The position numbers were made by a program, and so were the translations under genes. Of a DNA stretch of 64,000 nucleotides, positions 10,532 to 22,981 are shown in pieces. The notes beneath the pieces were generated by a model. It worked only from the letters and a program-made list of their open reading frames with translations. It did not search any database and was not told the origin of the DNA. The DNA is from Phaeotremella fagi (Eukaryota > Basidiomycota > Tremellomycetes > Tremellales > Phaeotremellaceae), in assembly GCA_001599715.1 (NCBI GenBank), contig BCHU01000010.1, positions 434,001-498,000 on the forward strand, in the 5' to 3' direction. Position 1 is the first letter of the stretch. Every line of letters starts with the position of its first letter.

Positions 10532-12931
10532 CTAATAACCAACCCCTAAACTTCTCCTATAATTCAATGATTTAGGTTGTGAATTTAAGAAATCAATCTG
10601 AGTGCTTCTATAAGTATCACTGATGACGCTGATGTTACCAACGTCAAATTGGATCATGGATTTATCACCTGAATAAGAATAAGTTGGCCAGTTGGTGGCA
10701 TTAGCAGATGTCGTTTGACCATTTGGATCGGTGTAATAAACGAAATTCAACCTATAGCACTATCAGTCTACATATACACTCATTGACCTACCAATAGTTC
10801 AACATCGTCTGTCCTAAAGCAGTATCACCAGCAGTATATCCAGGAACAGTAAACAATCCTTGGAAGATGTATAAAACATCGGAACCATGAGAAACTATTC
10901 GATTCAAGATTAACTCTAATGAACTCGAACGGAGTGGCCACACACTTACCGCCTAAATAAGCAGGTTCAGTTGCGTTCTGAGGTGCGGTAAACAGATAAG
11001 TCCAAGTTTGACTCAAACTGTTCGAATTGGCCTGTTGTAAGAACCAACGTCTAGGAGCTTGGAATTCTGCGTCACCGACTAAAGCAGCCGCTTGTTTGTA
11101 GCTAGAATGAATCGTCAGTTGATGCCACCCATGTGTTAGAGGAGCCACGTACACAGAGGACAAATTGAAAGTGTTGTTTCCAGTGTTAAATGGTCTGAGG
11201 AACTCAGTACAAGTAGTACATAAATTGACGAATGTTTGACTCACGAACCAGCAGCTGGGACATCAGGATATTGCTGTAAAAGCTCAGCGACGAATGATGA
11301 ATTAGGAGGAACAGGTTCAGCGAATTGGATGTACAACCCAATTTGAGCTTCACTATTAGCTTGAGTAGGGACGAAAGCTGTTCCCCTAACGTGCAAAAAC
11401 TAAATCAGAACCCGTTTCCCTGTATAAGGTGGTTTACTCACTCATCTAAAACGTTCCCACTGATGAAAGGGATTTTCGCGAATCTACCTTGAGAAAGTAA
11501 GCTGTGTGGTGAATCTGGTATCAAATCGCCATCTATAGTAGGGGAGAAGATGAAACTACATTAAACCCCAACGATCAGTCTCCAACGTTACTATACAAAA
11601 AATCAAAGCACATACGCAGGTTGATATTGTAACATAGCCTTAACAGCAATTGTAGCGTTAAGTAAACCAATCGCCGGTAAATTTCTCAAACATTCGAAAG
11701 AACTTCCAGGACCTGAAGTAGCGTTGGTCGAGCCCGTGCAATTGGTTGCGGCGACTATGGCGTTATAAGGACCTTGCCAGGTAGTGTTAGTTGGACCAAT
11801 TGGTGCAGTAGGTTGAGCCCCTGAATGCATGATCTAAGAAGCTCTCAGCGATTACGCTGTCATGACAGCTTGGACTTACGGCTGATTTGAAAAGATTGAT
11901 ATCAGGATTCAAGAATAGATTAGATATCGAAATGGCTCCAGCTGATTGACCGAAAACTGTAACCTAAACTCGTACTCAGTTCAGTTTCTTCCTACCAAAA
12001 CAAGAAAGCAGTAGAACAAACTTGATTTTTATCACCACCAAAAGCCCAAATATTATCTTGAACCCATTGAAGAGCAGCCAGTTGATCACGTAGCCCAAGA
12101 TTAGCAGCGTTGTTAGCAGCGAATTGAGCTCCGGACCTAAAGTCGTTCGAAGTTTGAGTCTCTCCAAATGTTCAGAAATGAAAGAGTTACCTACCCAAAA
12201 CCAAAGATTCCAAGTCTATAGTTCAGAGCAACAAAGACGACAGGTTTGCCCTATCGATTGATATCAATACCATTCGGCGAAAGGTGAAACATACGACAGC
12301 GATAGAAAATTCAACTAAACCAGAACCGTTATAAATCCTAGCTGCACCTGAAGTGAATGCTCCCCCATATCTACATACAATATTTATTAGTAACCCTCAA
12401 ACCCATCAAAAATGAAGTGGACATACATCCAAACCATGACTGGTAATTGAGTTCCAGTATCACCAACATCACTAGGTTTAAATACGTTCAAATACAAACA
12501 ATCTTCCGAAATGGGATAAGCTGTTGTTGATTGTAAACAACCTGGTGGTTGGGTTTGCGCTACAACTGTCGAATTGTATACTGCAGATTGGGGAGGTTGG
12601 AATCGTAATGATCCGACGGCTAGAGTATATCACAATTTCCTTTAGTACTGTATGAGGTGGGGTTGAAACAAGACTTACGAGGAGCAGCGAATGGGATACC
12701 TAAGTAGACATCTTGGTCAGGGAACGTCGGTGCGTAAGTTCCAATTACGTTTATCGGTTTATCGTCTGTTGGGTAGAAGGTCGTTGTGGGTAATGCCCGG
12801 GTTGTAGAGGAGGGGGAAGGGGAGATTGATGCGGATGTGGTGTTGGCTGTAGTTTGACGTTTTAGTGGGGTTGCTGTGGTGAGCAGGGGGAGGGTGAGCA
12901 GGAGGGGGAGAGATTGAATGAGCATGAGCAT
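10532..12931 (-). CDS. Secreted type-B carboxylesterase/lipase
   Basis: Thirteen exons: 12931..12679, 12619..12427, 12370..12295, 12250..12195, 12136..12022, 11963..11880, 11833..11616, 11555..11442, 11385..11245, 11194..11153, 11101..10950, 10894..10792, 10751..10532 (588 aa). An N-terminal hydrophobic signal peptide (about 20 residues) is followed by a Ser/Thr-rich linker. Family marks are YLGIPFAAPPVGSLRFQPP, the EDCLYLNVF strand, LNYRLGIFGFG and LGLRDQLAALQWVQDNI. The catalytic triad is Ser238 in GQSAG, Glu370 in the DEGTAF turn and His484 in SHGSDVLYIF. The nucleophile elbow has Gln where most family members have Glu (GESAG). The family hydrolyses carboxylic esters and triglycerides outside the cell; the substrate cannot be read from sequence. 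The many NxS/T sites suit glycosylation. Confidence 0.93.
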
Positions 12932-13181
12932 GATTGTATTGGTATAAGAAGAACAATGAGGAGAGAGAAGAAGACCGAGAATAGATGGGGGTGGTGTGTC
13001 TTGGAATGACGTTAATCCATGGCTAAGGACGAGATCACCGGACTACCTCCACTTTTAACTTAGATCTTCCTTAACCCATTTAAATTCAAGAGGTACCCGC
13101 TGCAGCCTCAAGCCGTTCAAGTACGAATACGTGCGACGTATGTATGTATGCAATGTAGATTCTACAAATCATCACCCACCA

Positions 13182-14438
13182 TCACCCCTCCAAAGCCAAA
13201 ATCCTCTTCAAACCATCATTCCAAACCCCCCCAGCCCGTTCCAATCTACCAACAACAATCTCCCTCCCCTTCCTCCCAACCATCTTATAATCAGATCTAG
13301 AAATTTCATCGATCAATCCATCCACGATTTTTTTCAATTCTTCTTCGTCAGTCGTATTACTTGAAGCAGCAGATTTACGCCATAGATCTAATCTGATTAA
13401 CGCTAATGTTGGTGATATTTTTTGATTTTTTAGTTGGGGGATTGGGGTGGTTGGGGTTTGACGTTGGATATATCTTCTGAATGATTCGTGGAGTTTTATT
13501 AAAGATGTTGTTGGGAGTTGGGGGAAGCCGTCTGTTACAGATAATTTAGTATTTTGAGATTTATTCGATTATTGTATTAGGTGAAATCGTGTAACTTACA
13601 TTGTAGAGGATCAGACAAGAGTTGAAGGACGACATCCGGTTTACCGAATTTACAGCAACGAGCTAAACGGAGTCAGCGGTTTTATCAAGACAGAAAAAAT
13701 TTCAGAAGAACTGAAAACAAGTATGCCAAAGGACGAGTATCCTCCCCGAAAAAACTCAAAAACACCAAAGCGAAAAAAAAAAAAAAAAGAATTGATACCT
13801 ACCAACAACTTCCATCCCAGTCCTTTCCCCCACGGACCTCCCCAAAACCCTCCAACCCCTAAAAACCTTAATCAAAACCAAACAATCTTCAGAACTATCA
13901 ACAAGTTGAACAACGTTCCTCAAAGATCTTTCATCACTTCTGAACTCAAATTTAACGTCATCCTTCTTCAACCCAGAAATCGAATATAGCTTAGAATCCG
14001 AAAGGATGTTTTGGACTGTTTGGTCGAAATGGATTTTACGGGGTGTTAGTTCGACGTTGGAGGTTGGGGTGTATGTCGTTGGTTCGGAGAATAGATCTTC
14101 TTCTTCGTTGAATTCTTCTTCTTCCTCTTGTTCTATTTGGGTGGGTTTGGATTTTTTCGCTAGACCTAAGAGTTTGGGGATGTAGTCAGTTTTTGTATCG
14201 TATGGATAGTCTGAGCTATGTCATGAATCGCAAAGAAAGATGTCTTTTATATCACAACTCGTCTCGTTTATACATGAAGTGGGATTGTATTCTAAAATCC
14301 TTCGAAAAAGAAAACGGTGAATTTTAACTTACTCGAGGTTGATGCATGAAGATTTCTGATCCCACTAACGCCGACGTATATTTGTCTGACACTTGCAGTG
14401 TGTCTACTAGCCTTGATGCTATTGATGATAGAAGTCAT
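13182..14438 (-). CDS. Probable mitochondrial protein of unknown function
   Basis: Exons: 14438..14333, 14210..13803, 13662..13600, 13531..13182 (308 aa). The N-terminus (SIINSIKASRHTASVRQ, ending GIRNLHAS) is basic, amphipathic and acid-free, a good mitochondrial presequence. An acidic stretch EEEEEFNEEED follows. The C-terminal half is helical, with VARCCKFGKPDVVLQLLSDPL, which resembles helical-repeat mitochondrial RNA or ribosome proteins. I cannot name the family. The second exon joins through acceptor CTCAG at 14211, the only nearby AG that keeps frame. Intron 13802..13663 contains a 16-nt A run on the plus strand. Confidence 0.7.
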
Positions 14439-14657
14439 GTTAATTCGATAAGATAGGAATAACGAAAGCAACGGAAAAAGTTGAAAAAAAGTTGAAACTC
14501 ATGGTTGCTACATCGGCGTTAGTGGCGGTGTTATTTAAACTTCTTCAACACCATACAAGTATACAGCTGTCTGTCTCCATACCACCAAGCTCAAGACTTG
14601 CAAGGTGACAGCTAAAGAGTACAAATGGCTACAATGCATCCACAACCAAAATCCAAT

Positions 14658-15903
14658 CTACCCCTCAGCCTCCTCTTCCAGCAAAATCTGTCGAGCCATC
14701 CGTTCCCTCTCAGCCTGTCTCATCCGTAACAAAGTCATACTCTCGAAATCATCGTTCCTCCGTTTCTCCTCGAAAAGTTTATTACGAGAAGATAACAGAT
14801 CTTCCATCGTCGTAGAAGTGAAATCAGGTGCTGAATGGAATTGTTGATTTGTATCCGTGTTAAAGTCGGTATTGGTTTTGATAGGCTGAAGTTGATCCTT
14901 ATCTCTACTCCTGTTCGCCCATGATACCCAATCAGGTTCCTTCCCACCCACCCACTTAGCTTTCACCCCATTCTCAATACTCCTCTCACTATCGTTCTGA
15001 TGATCCAACCAACAAGCCCAACAACCTCCCCAATTCCCGTTCCCGAATTCCACCAAAGCTTTTTTACCTTTCTTCTTCTTCCCCTCAGGTGGATCGCGAA
15101 TGATCACATGGGAGATCGAACCGTATTTCTGTGCCAACAGAGCCTCAAGTGCTTGAGTGGAAGATTGAGCGATAGTCGATGAAGAAGGGAATTGGAGGGA
15201 CAGGGTTAAGTCGATAGACGTGATTTCGGGTTGTTGGTCGATGGTGGTTTTAGAGACTGATGGTTCTTCCACGACAGTCTTCATGGTTTTTACTTCAGCT
15301 AAAGCTGCAGCTTTCAATTGCGCAGCTTCCCTCATCTTTCTACCGGCTTCTTTGATAGCTTCCTCCTCAGCGTGTAGTTGACTCTGTTTCATTCGTTCAA
15401 TCTTTGCCTTTTTCGCATCTTCCTCCCGAGCGTTTAACGCCTATTACGATTTAGCAATATTACCTTCAAGTGGATGGAGAGAAGATGACTTACATCGATC
15501 ATATCTTTTCGTTTCAGATCTAGTTTTGCATTCTTCTCCTTCTTCCTTCGGTCACCTTCCAATTTGTTATCGACATAACTACGTTTCCCAACGTCAAGTA
15601 GTATTTCAAGTGATAACGAGATTTCTCTGAACTTGATGGCTAAATCATGAGGTCAGTAGATGATCAATCTTATTGAACGATGAAGGATTCAGCTTACCAG
15701 CAGCTGGATCTGGATTCTAAGGAATGATTAGTAACAAAATAGGTCTTAATTTCAAGACAACTCCAACTCACTCTGTCCGGATGATATTTCAGAGATTTCT
15801 TTCTGTACGCCCTTTGGATATCTTTCTCGTTGGCCGTCGATTCTATCTCTAATAGGGTGTAGGGATCTAATAGAGCTTCCTCTTCTGATAAGATGGGGGG
15901 CAT
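14658..15903 (-). CDS. J-domain splicing factor, DNAJC17/Cwf23 type
   Basis: Exons: 15903..15772, 15716..15698, 15639..15494, 15440..14658 (359 aa). Residues 12-70 form a J domain: DPYTLLEIESTANEKDIQRA, then the HPD triad at 41-43 followed by NPDPAA. A long charged coiled coil (KLEGDRRKKEKNAKLDLKRK and following) leads to an RRM-like segment (SIDLTLSLQF, later SHVIIRDPP and KALVEFGN). A C-terminal helix has many Arg and Glu. J domain plus degenerate RRM is the arrangement of DNAJC17 and fission-yeast Cwf23, which act with Hsp70 and Prp43-type helicases in spliceosome turnover in the nucleus. The 19-nt second exon is supported by frame and by completing the J domain. Divergent from the BolA gene. 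Confidence 0.85.
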
Positions 15904-16062
15904 GTTGGTTGGTTCAAGTGAAGATGGAGATGTTGAGGATAGTATTTAATAGTAACAACATTGCCACTAAAATGACGTGTAGTTAGTTAGTCAACTCTGT
16001 ATTACCAGCTTAGAGATTTCGAATTGATTGATGTCTTTTGATTTGACCATATACTCATTCCA

Positions 16063-16662
16063 ATGATCTCTATCAAACAATCTCTATCTCTAACAAGATC
16101 ATTAAGCCATTCCATAAAACGTACCATGTCAACAACATTATCCGAAGCTGAGTCCTCAAAATCGAGGAATCCAATTAGGATACCCGGTCCAGTTGAATTA
16201 TCAATACAGACCAAGGTAGGTATCCTTTCATTGATGTTGATTGTGATCTCTTCGAGTGAGGATGAATAATGATTGTTGAATGAAAAATGAGAACGAGATA
16301 TTTTGACCAAGACTAATACCTTACACAGCTACACGATAATTTCAAACCAATATTAATGCGAATATCAAACGATTCAAGTAAACACTCCCATCACACGGCA
16401 ATGCGAGCCCAAGGAGGGGGTAACGGTGAAACTCGTGAGTTAAAGTTATCAAGTACCCAGCCATTTCCTAACATACTCTCCAGACTTCGCCGTCCATCTC
16501 GTATCAGCAGCGTTCAAAGGTAAACCCCAAATCGCTCGCCATCGACTCGTCAATGGACTTTTGAAGGAGGAGTTTGATAATGGATTACATGCTTTGAGTT
16601 TACGGTTGAAGACTCCTGAGGAGTTTGAGAGGGAGGGTGGAGCTGGTGGGAATGAAGCTTGA
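16063..16662 (+). CDS. BOL1: BolA-like protein, probably mitochondrial
   Basis: Exons are 16063..16215, 16329..16434 and 16484..16662 (145 aa). The N-terminus (MISIKQSLSLTRSLSHSIKR) is a strong mitochondrial targeting sequence. A second in-frame ATG after it could give a cytosolic form. The BolA fold shows GPVELSIQTKL, NDSSKHSHHTAMR, the FAVHLVSAAFKGK strand, and IARHRLVNGLLKEEF with the conserved HRLV. The His in RHRL is the usual cluster ligand shared with a monothiol glutaredoxin. BolA proteins help deliver [4Fe-4S] clusters to mitochondrial targets. The gene is 159 bp from the start of the divergent J-protein gene. The symbol is by similarity; BOL3 is the main alternative. Confidence 0.85.
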
Positions 16663-16837
16663 TGTGGTGGTACTTCGGTATTGGGTTACTTTAATCAGGC
16701 ATCTATAATATGTTCTATTTGATTGGTCTTCAATAGCAATTCATTCATCAACGACATACTTGTACAGTTATTAACACCCGCAACGATTTCACGAACGTAT
16801 GTATACTAGCCCCACCCAAATCTTTCACTACCACATC

Positions 16838-17805
16838 CTAAGCAGCCCGTCTTTGTCTCCCACTAATCAAATAAACACTAGCCCTAAAATCAATAAGCGG
16901 ATCATCACTAGCTTCAACCCCTTCAACTCTCGGAACCGGATCAAAGATGATTTTCTTCTGCAAAGCCAAAGAATCCTCTTCAACCCCATCAAGACAGATT
17001 TCACCAAGTTGAGCAACCTTTCTCGAAGCAGGCCAATGAATGGTAGCGTCGTTGATCACATCACCATCCTCCGCGACCTGAGCGTAAAGTTTGAATTTAA
17101 CCCCAGTCTTGATGACACTCTCTTTAATCCCGTCAAACAGATACTCGTTCCCCTTCCCCTTGACCTCATCGTCAGATAAGAATTTCTCACCGGCGACAGG
17201 ATCAAAGAAATATCTAACCACCGTAACACCGCCTTTGGAATCTATCAATTTAAAAGCGTTGATACCATAATATTTTTGATATTCCAAACCAACAGGGAAA
17301 GGTTTAGGTGCTTGAACGAATTCCAAAGCTTTCGGATGAGCACCCAAAAATTCTCCAATCGTACCACCAACAATAGCATTCGTCAACGCCAAAAAATCTT
17401 CACCTTTGTTAACAGGGAAGAAAGGGGTTGAATGGGAAACGATATCTGTATGTTTTCTTTCACCGTATTGGAATCTAACGGCTAAACCTCGAGGGTTGGC
17501 GTTGGGATCGGTATCTGGGATAACTGGGATTCCGGTTGATGAAGAGAATCTACCGATTATTGGGGTAGGTGTTTGGAAATGAGGTGCGATGGATAGTTCT
17601 GATGCTTCTTTGGTTGGGGTGAAGAGACCTTTGAGGATCGTTCCTTTGGCGTGCGCTGGGGTATGATTAGAATGTGATAGGCATTGTCGAACGACGATGA
17701 GGACTTACCTGGACGAAATCCTGGTGGGGTGTGGAAAGCACCTTTAAGAGCTTCGACGGTTTCACCACTGGTGATGTTAACTGATTCATTGAGTGATAGA
17801 GGCAT
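16838..17805 (-). CDS. Short catalase-family heme protein
   Basis: Exons are 17805..17709 and 17655..16838 (304 aa). Catalase core marks are AHAKG with the distal His at residue 35, GRFSSSTGIP, NPRGLAVRF, HTDIVSHSTPFF and the LYAQ segment. The length of about 300 residues and the absence of the usual C-terminal part match the catalase-related peroxidase (SrpA-like) subfamily, not 500-residue catalases. Such proteins use heme and peroxides; the exact reaction is uncertain. The C-terminus ends RQRRAA, not a peroxisomal SKL-type signal, and there is no presequence, so it is probably cytosolic. Tail-to-tail with BOL1, 175 bp between stops. Confidence 0.88.
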
Positions 17806-18213
17806 TTTGTTTGATTGTAGTTGTAAAAGAACAAGAGGTTGTCACCCGCAAAAATGGTTCTTTATATAACTTGACTACCTTCCTTCCGCACGGGCTACAC
17901 GGGCAACGTTGTCCAAACTCACATTGTATGTCATCTGATTCCCATCAACTGTCCTCGACACACAAATACCGTGAGAATGATTGGGTAATTCCTTGGTGAG
18001 TATGAGATCTAACGGATGACCTTGACGCCACCAGCTGGATCAGCTCAGCGGTCTATGCCGTATACTACGTATGCCGTGCCAAGGTGTTTTTTTCATCCGA
18101 CTTGAGGCGACATGAATAGGAACGTTGAAGACTGCATAAACAAGATATAAATACATGGAAATTGGGTCCCAAAGAAAAACCTCTTACCACCCCACAACCT
18201 CTCTACTGATCCT
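17806..18213. other. Intergenic region
   Basis: About 400 bp upstream of the catalase-family gene and downstream of the F-box-like gene. Nothing recognisable in it. Confidence 0.5.
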
Positions 18214-19625
18214 TCAATCATGCTCACAAGCTGGACACTTTGGTCTATCAACCCAGCTTTTACTTTCAACACTTTGGAAGGGAGGCAAACCTCGTTCTGA
18301 GACTTCAACCTTGAACATTCTTTCCCACTTTTGATGAGATCCCTTGACTGTTGAATCATCAGCTTTTAAATTGAAGCCTTGTTCTAGTTCTTCAACTTCT
18401 CCTTCGTAACATATGACATTGTGGCAGAGCATGATCGATGTTCCTGAGAACATATCATTCAATTCTTTCCGTATCTCATCCTCATCCTCATCCTCATCCT
18501 CATTCTCTTCCTCATCATTTGGTCCAATGTCCGATCCAAGATTCATATCATCCTTACCACACGCCCTGTAATATCTGATCACTGCCTTGATAGTCTTTAC
18601 CGACTCCTCCATACTGTAATAAAGATAGTCTTCAATGTTTGAGGTGGTCTGTATAGAAGATGTGTTGACAAAATCATAATCCAAATCTTGATTCTTGAAA
18701 GTGGGTGGGGCTAGGTGTATATTGTGAGTACCTGGAACAACAGTGAGATAATCCTCTCCAGCAAAATTTGGAGAATGGTGTTGAAAAATGTTAGGAAGCC
18801 GATCTCCTTGGTGGGGTGAGAGACTCAACAATAAAGGTTTGTGTTCGTTGTGCTTTCTGAAGCATAATGTGGAAATGCTTGAATGTTCTACCAAACTTTT
18901 GATATTCTGGTCAAATTTGTTTTCAAGATGGTGAAGCACGTTGACCTTGTTCTTCTCGCTGCTGTAGTGAAGCCCGTGAATCAAAAGACCACACGTTAAC
19001 CTTGCACTAGCAAGACTTGGACACACGGCCAAAGTTGTGAGGTGAGTGAAAGTTGGTTGTTCTTTGATATGATTGTAGAGTATAGTAAAGCCTTCATCCC
19101 ATGATCTGAGCTCATTGATCTTAGCCTTTAAAATTGATTTCATCAGATTTCGTACATCAAAACCAGGATAGTATAACATTTCCGGTGTTAAGCTAAATGT
19201 TTGATTGTAAACATGGAGATGTTGTGTATGGTTGAGAAGCTCTTGTTTTGTTTCTACACCTTCGATAAACATTGGTCGACTTGGATAACCTGTGAATAAC
19301 CCCTTGACATTTCTTGTATAAATTGAAGGATAATAAAGCCTATGACTGGCCATTTGATAAAATGGCTATAGGATGAAGGACAGTCAATCTCTCAAGCAAA
19401 ACATTTGTTTGACTTCTTGATGGGAGAAAATGAATTCATACTCACTAGAGAGACTCTCGCAGCATTAGTTAAGCCACTTTGATCATAGTCGATTGGATGT
19501 GCTTCATCCAATGAAGGTGGTGTGGGATTTTTAACAAAGTCAAAGATAATGTCTAATAGCTCATTTGGGAGACTCATGAGATTGAGTTTCACGAGTGAAG
19601 TGGATTTGCTGATTGTTTCTGACAT
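18214..19625 (-). CDS. F-box-like hypothetical protein
   Basis: Exons are 19625..19446 and 19365..18214 (443 aa). The N-terminus has a short F-box-like motif, LMSLPNELLDIIFDFV at residues 16-31. This fits a Skp1-binding subunit of an SCF ubiquitin ligase, but it is too short to be certain. The body has no recognisable repeats. It contains a Glu/Asp run (NEEENEDEDEDEDEI) near residue 350 and ends with a CPACEHD motif, a single Cys pair. Fungi carry many divergent proteins of this kind, and the target is unknown. The two exons join in phase 0 through a GTGAGT donor. Confidence 0.7.
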
Positions 19626-19716
19626 TGTAATGCAAATTGATGGTTGTTAGGAAGAAAAGAGAGAGGGGTAAGAGAAATGAGAGAAGACAATATATCCTCT
19701 AATTGTCATTTTCTTT

Positions 19717-20012
19717 GGAGCGAGTACAAAATTCTTTTTCAAGGAGGACATTCACGTCAAAGGATGTACAGGAGCATCATTTCGGCTTTCTCTTGTCTCC
19801 TAATCTTTCCTACAGTATGAATGTCTTCTACTGTAGAAATACGAAATTCATCTCCGAGAAGTACATTGGCTTCGAGGATGTAGCATCACGGCTTTTTATT
19901 GTTTTGCCTTCTAGCCACTGGTTCAGACTTGTTCCTGCTAGCGTGGCTGTCCTACATAGTGTACGAGTACAGTAATTGTACAAGTACAGTAATTGTACAA
20001 GTACATACAGTA
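19717..20012. repeat. Degenerate direct repeats upstream of the F-box-like gene
   Basis: Two roughly 80-bp segments, 19717-19801 and 19832-19913, look about 70% alike by eye. Both contain a TACAAAATTC/TACGAAATTC start, then GGATGTA, GCATCA and GGCTTT. They are followed at 19967-20010 by two copies of an 18-bp unit around AGTACAGTAATTGTACA. The origin is unknown; they could be mobile-element debris. Confidence 0.45.
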
Positions 20013-21006
20013 CAGTCTTGTACATAGGAGTGCCTCAGCATTTCGCTATGAGTTGTTGATTGGAGAAACAGAGAAGAATCGAGAATCACACCTAGATACA
20101 TCTTTCCTATCCCTTCTGCTCTGAGATCAACCGTGACAAAGGGTGGCGTAAGGAAGTTCAAGCACAGCATTCGTTGCTTTACTTCTTTTACAGATCTGTG
20201 ATTGATCGACTTCTTTTTCCCAGCGTCGTATTTTTGTTCTTAGTCCCTGAGCAGTACCAAAAATGATAATGACTGGTTTTATTCTGATTGAACGGCCGTC
20301 TGGTCTGTTCACTTTAGCCTTTCACTTAAAGCCGTACCTTCCACTACCGTAGCGAACTTGACTGCCACATTCACGACGGTGCAATCGTTTGGCACCGACC
20401 TTCGTAGCGGCCATTACGAGCACTGCATCTACTTATCCTTATCGCAGTCAGTTCTCTGTGGAACGAGTCTAACTAAACTCTAAGCATAGCTAACATAACG
20501 TCGCAGGAGTACGAAACCCGAGAAGAATGGAGGAGCTAGAATCAATTAAACGACGTCGCCAAGGTGGCACGCAGCAAGTGCGTGGCAACCGTCGTAAAGT
20601 CATGAAACCGTAGTCAAATCGGAAAAACCATCATCGCGATAGATCCAAGATACGCGTAAGCAAAGTAACCATGAAGGCTTCTCATCTTCTCACGACGGTT
20701 AGAGCAAAGATACCACCAATGACTACGAGTATACAAGGAAACGGTGGATAGGGGATGCTGTGTTTTTTCTTTCTTTCTCACCATCCACTCATACTGTAAT
20801 CATTCCGATGGATTGATTGGTCATCTCTGTGTCTTCTTTCTTTAGGTTTTCTTTGTTTTCTTCTTTCTTTTTCATTTAGATCTCGTTCACCGTCTGGTAC
20901 GGCATTATATATTACTCCCACTACTAATAACGACTTTCGATTTCTACTTTTTTACACACATTTTTTGGAATTTATCAGACACTCTGCGAGTGACAAACAC
21001 GCCAGG
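20013..21006. other. Long intergenic region upstream of the tetraspanin gene
   Basis: About 1 kb with no supported gene. The part near 20760-20880 is strongly pyrimidine-rich (runs of TTTCTTTC), a common feature of basidiomycete promoters. The 20300-20750 part shows no coding signal in any frame. Confidence 0.5.
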
Positions 21007-21909
21007 ATGCGCAAATTACTTATCACATGGTCAATCCTCAATTTCTTCCTATTAGCCGCAGGCGGTATCTGTATCGCATTTTCAATAGTTTGGGCAGCCC
21101 CCAATCTCCTCCTCAATCTATTCATCTCAAGGTTCGATTTAAATAGTGAGTTCTCTTAACCCATTCACGCACAACCCAAAGCTGATGAAAATCGATTACT
21201 TCTTAGTCGGTTTGGTTCTTGGTGCATCTTATATCGCCACCGTACTTTTTTCACTAGCTGGTATAACCCGACCAAAAGAAAGTACCACAGTACTCAAAGT
21301 TTTGAATTGGGGTTTACTTTGTGATGCCATCGTGACACTTGTTGTAAGTCCATCCCTAAACCAAATGATGAACTGAAACTAATCTTTACATGGGATACCT
21401 AGCTTGGATCAGCTGTTTGGTTCTTCTCTTTACAACAACGAGCTGAATTCTCCGTCATTTGGGGTGAACAAACTCTGGACATCCAAGGTCAGATTCAAGA
21501 CATGGTAAGTCGTTTTCGATCCCCATCTAAAACTCACAATCGAGAATCCACTAACAAAAGAATACAGTTCTCATGTTGTGGATATTGGAACGGAACTGCC
21601 TCAGGTCAATTCACAGCCATGACAGGTTTCTGTTCAGATGCAATTTTCGCAGCGAACCAAACCGGATGTATCACCTCTGTAACAGCCCAAAGCGATTACA
21701 CACTGAACAACGTTTTCACGTCAATCTATGGGTTCGAAGCTATCATCGTTTGTTTCTTCCTTGCTACCGTTTGTGTCATCAATGAGGTGAGTTTTGTTCT
21801 GTTTCATGATGAGAGAATGGGTGATTGATGTTGTGTGGTATTATAGCGCGGTATCGCTGTTAGATTCGCTCGGATTGATGAGAAAAGAGGTGGTGGTGGA
21901 TTCGTCTAG
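21007..21909 (+). CDS. Tetraspanin family membrane protein
   Basis: Exons are 21007..21145, 21207..21343, 21403..21504, 21568..21786 and 21847..21909 (219 aa). I start at the ATG at 21007. The open frame extends a little further upstream but only from a TTG. Four hydrophobic segments are visible: near WSILNFFLLAAGGICIAFSI, YIATVLFSLAG, LLCDAIVTLVLGSAVWF and AIIVCFFLATVCVI. Between the third and fourth lies a large extracellular loop with the hallmark CCG (residues 129-131) and two further Cys (in FCSD and GCIT). That is the minimal four-Cys tetraspanin loop. The cytosolic tail is short and ends GGGGFV. Fungal tetraspanins organise membrane domains and influence polarity and virulence-related traits. 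The subfamily was not determined. Confidence 0.82.
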
Positions 21910-22067
21910 ACCTAATGTGGTGTTGATTGAGTCGATCTGGATGGAAGATGTTGCTTCGGGTTCAGATACTCTATTCAATATGTTCATAGAATGACCCAGA
22001 TAAATTATATGTATAATAAGTAGTTTCATCATGACATTGTGAGATACATACAACCATTGTCCCCAGA

Positions 22068-22981
22068 CTATAAAAATCTAACTCCTTCACCTGTCTCACC
22101 TTCACCACGAAATATCTGAGCTTTCCCACGTTTAACAAGAGTTTCCAAAGCTTTCCGTAGAAGTGGAACTGGGAGTTGGTAGAATTCTGTTCCATCAATT
22201 AATCAATACCAAGTCTCTGTGGAGAACAAATTGAAGTGACATACCCGTTCGATCTGATAAATCGCCTTCCGTGATTTCATAGAAAGTCATGATAGATGAA
22301 TTAAGTCCATTGTCGGAGACCTAAACGTTTGATTTAGTTTCTGAGAATGTTGAAGATATAGATAAATTGAAATCACCCATTCATATATCAGGTTACCCCA
22401 TTCATCAGGTTTTTTCCAATAAACCAGAAAGGTATTAGTTTGTTTGGGGGGATCAGCAACCGCATGACCTAACTACGATCAGCACAGAATTCCATAAGAA
22501 ATGACGACCAAATTAATTACCTTGAGTAACCAAATGTGACATCAAACGCTTAATCGATGGAGGGAGTAATTTACCTATCAATCGTGAGTTGTATTATCAG
22601 AATGATTAGGTATGAAACGAGGGACATACGATTGATAATCTTATTATGAAAACAACCGATCAATTCCAAAGAATCACTCTCCACAACAAAAACTTTATCA
22701 TGTTTACAATAAGCCAACATCAAATTCGTCCAAAGGTTCAATTGATGATTCAATGTCGAAGGGTTAGGTTGGAGTCTACAGTCATAAGTTATAAAGTATA
22801 ACCCGAGATCGACTTACGTGAAGAAAGGTGGGAACGACCAGATGGGTGGGAATTTGAATCCTGTGGGGGAAGTTATCGATTGAAGTGGTGTAGATGGATT
22901 TTGATTAGATGTATTCAAGTTGGTTGTACCTGAGGACGGGGGTATCGTTGATGAAGATGGTGTTGAGGCTATGAATGACAT
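22068..22981 (-). CDS. VPS25: ESCRT-II subunit Vps25
   Basis: Six exons: 22981..22818, 22775..22630, 22574..22521, 22468..22377, 22320..22245, 22186..22068 (216 aa). After a Ser/Pro-rich N-terminal extension of about 45 residues comes the signature PPFFTLQPN. In metazoan and yeast Vps25 this segment contacts Vps22/Vps36. Two winged-helix domains follow: WTNLMLAYCKHDKVF..., then RLMSHLVTQG, and TFLVYWKKPDEWGNLIYEWV, NSSIMTFYEITEGD, LLRKALETLVKRGKAQIF. ESCRT-II sorts ubiquitinated membrane proteins into multivesicular endosomes. Vps25 also binds ESCRT-III, and in fungi it is needed for Rim101 alkaline-pH signalling. The 54-nt third exon and 92-nt fourth exon are supported by frame and by alignment with the family as remembered. 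Confidence 0.93.

Noticed and set aside
16002..16310. Minus-strand open frame of about 100 codons
   Set aside because: It overlaps the BOL1 first exon and intron in antisense. The plus-strand BolA reading is unambiguous.
20965..21006. N-terminal extension of the tetraspanin
   Set aside because: The frame is open here but begins at TTG. The ATG at 21007 directly precedes the first membrane segment and fits the family.
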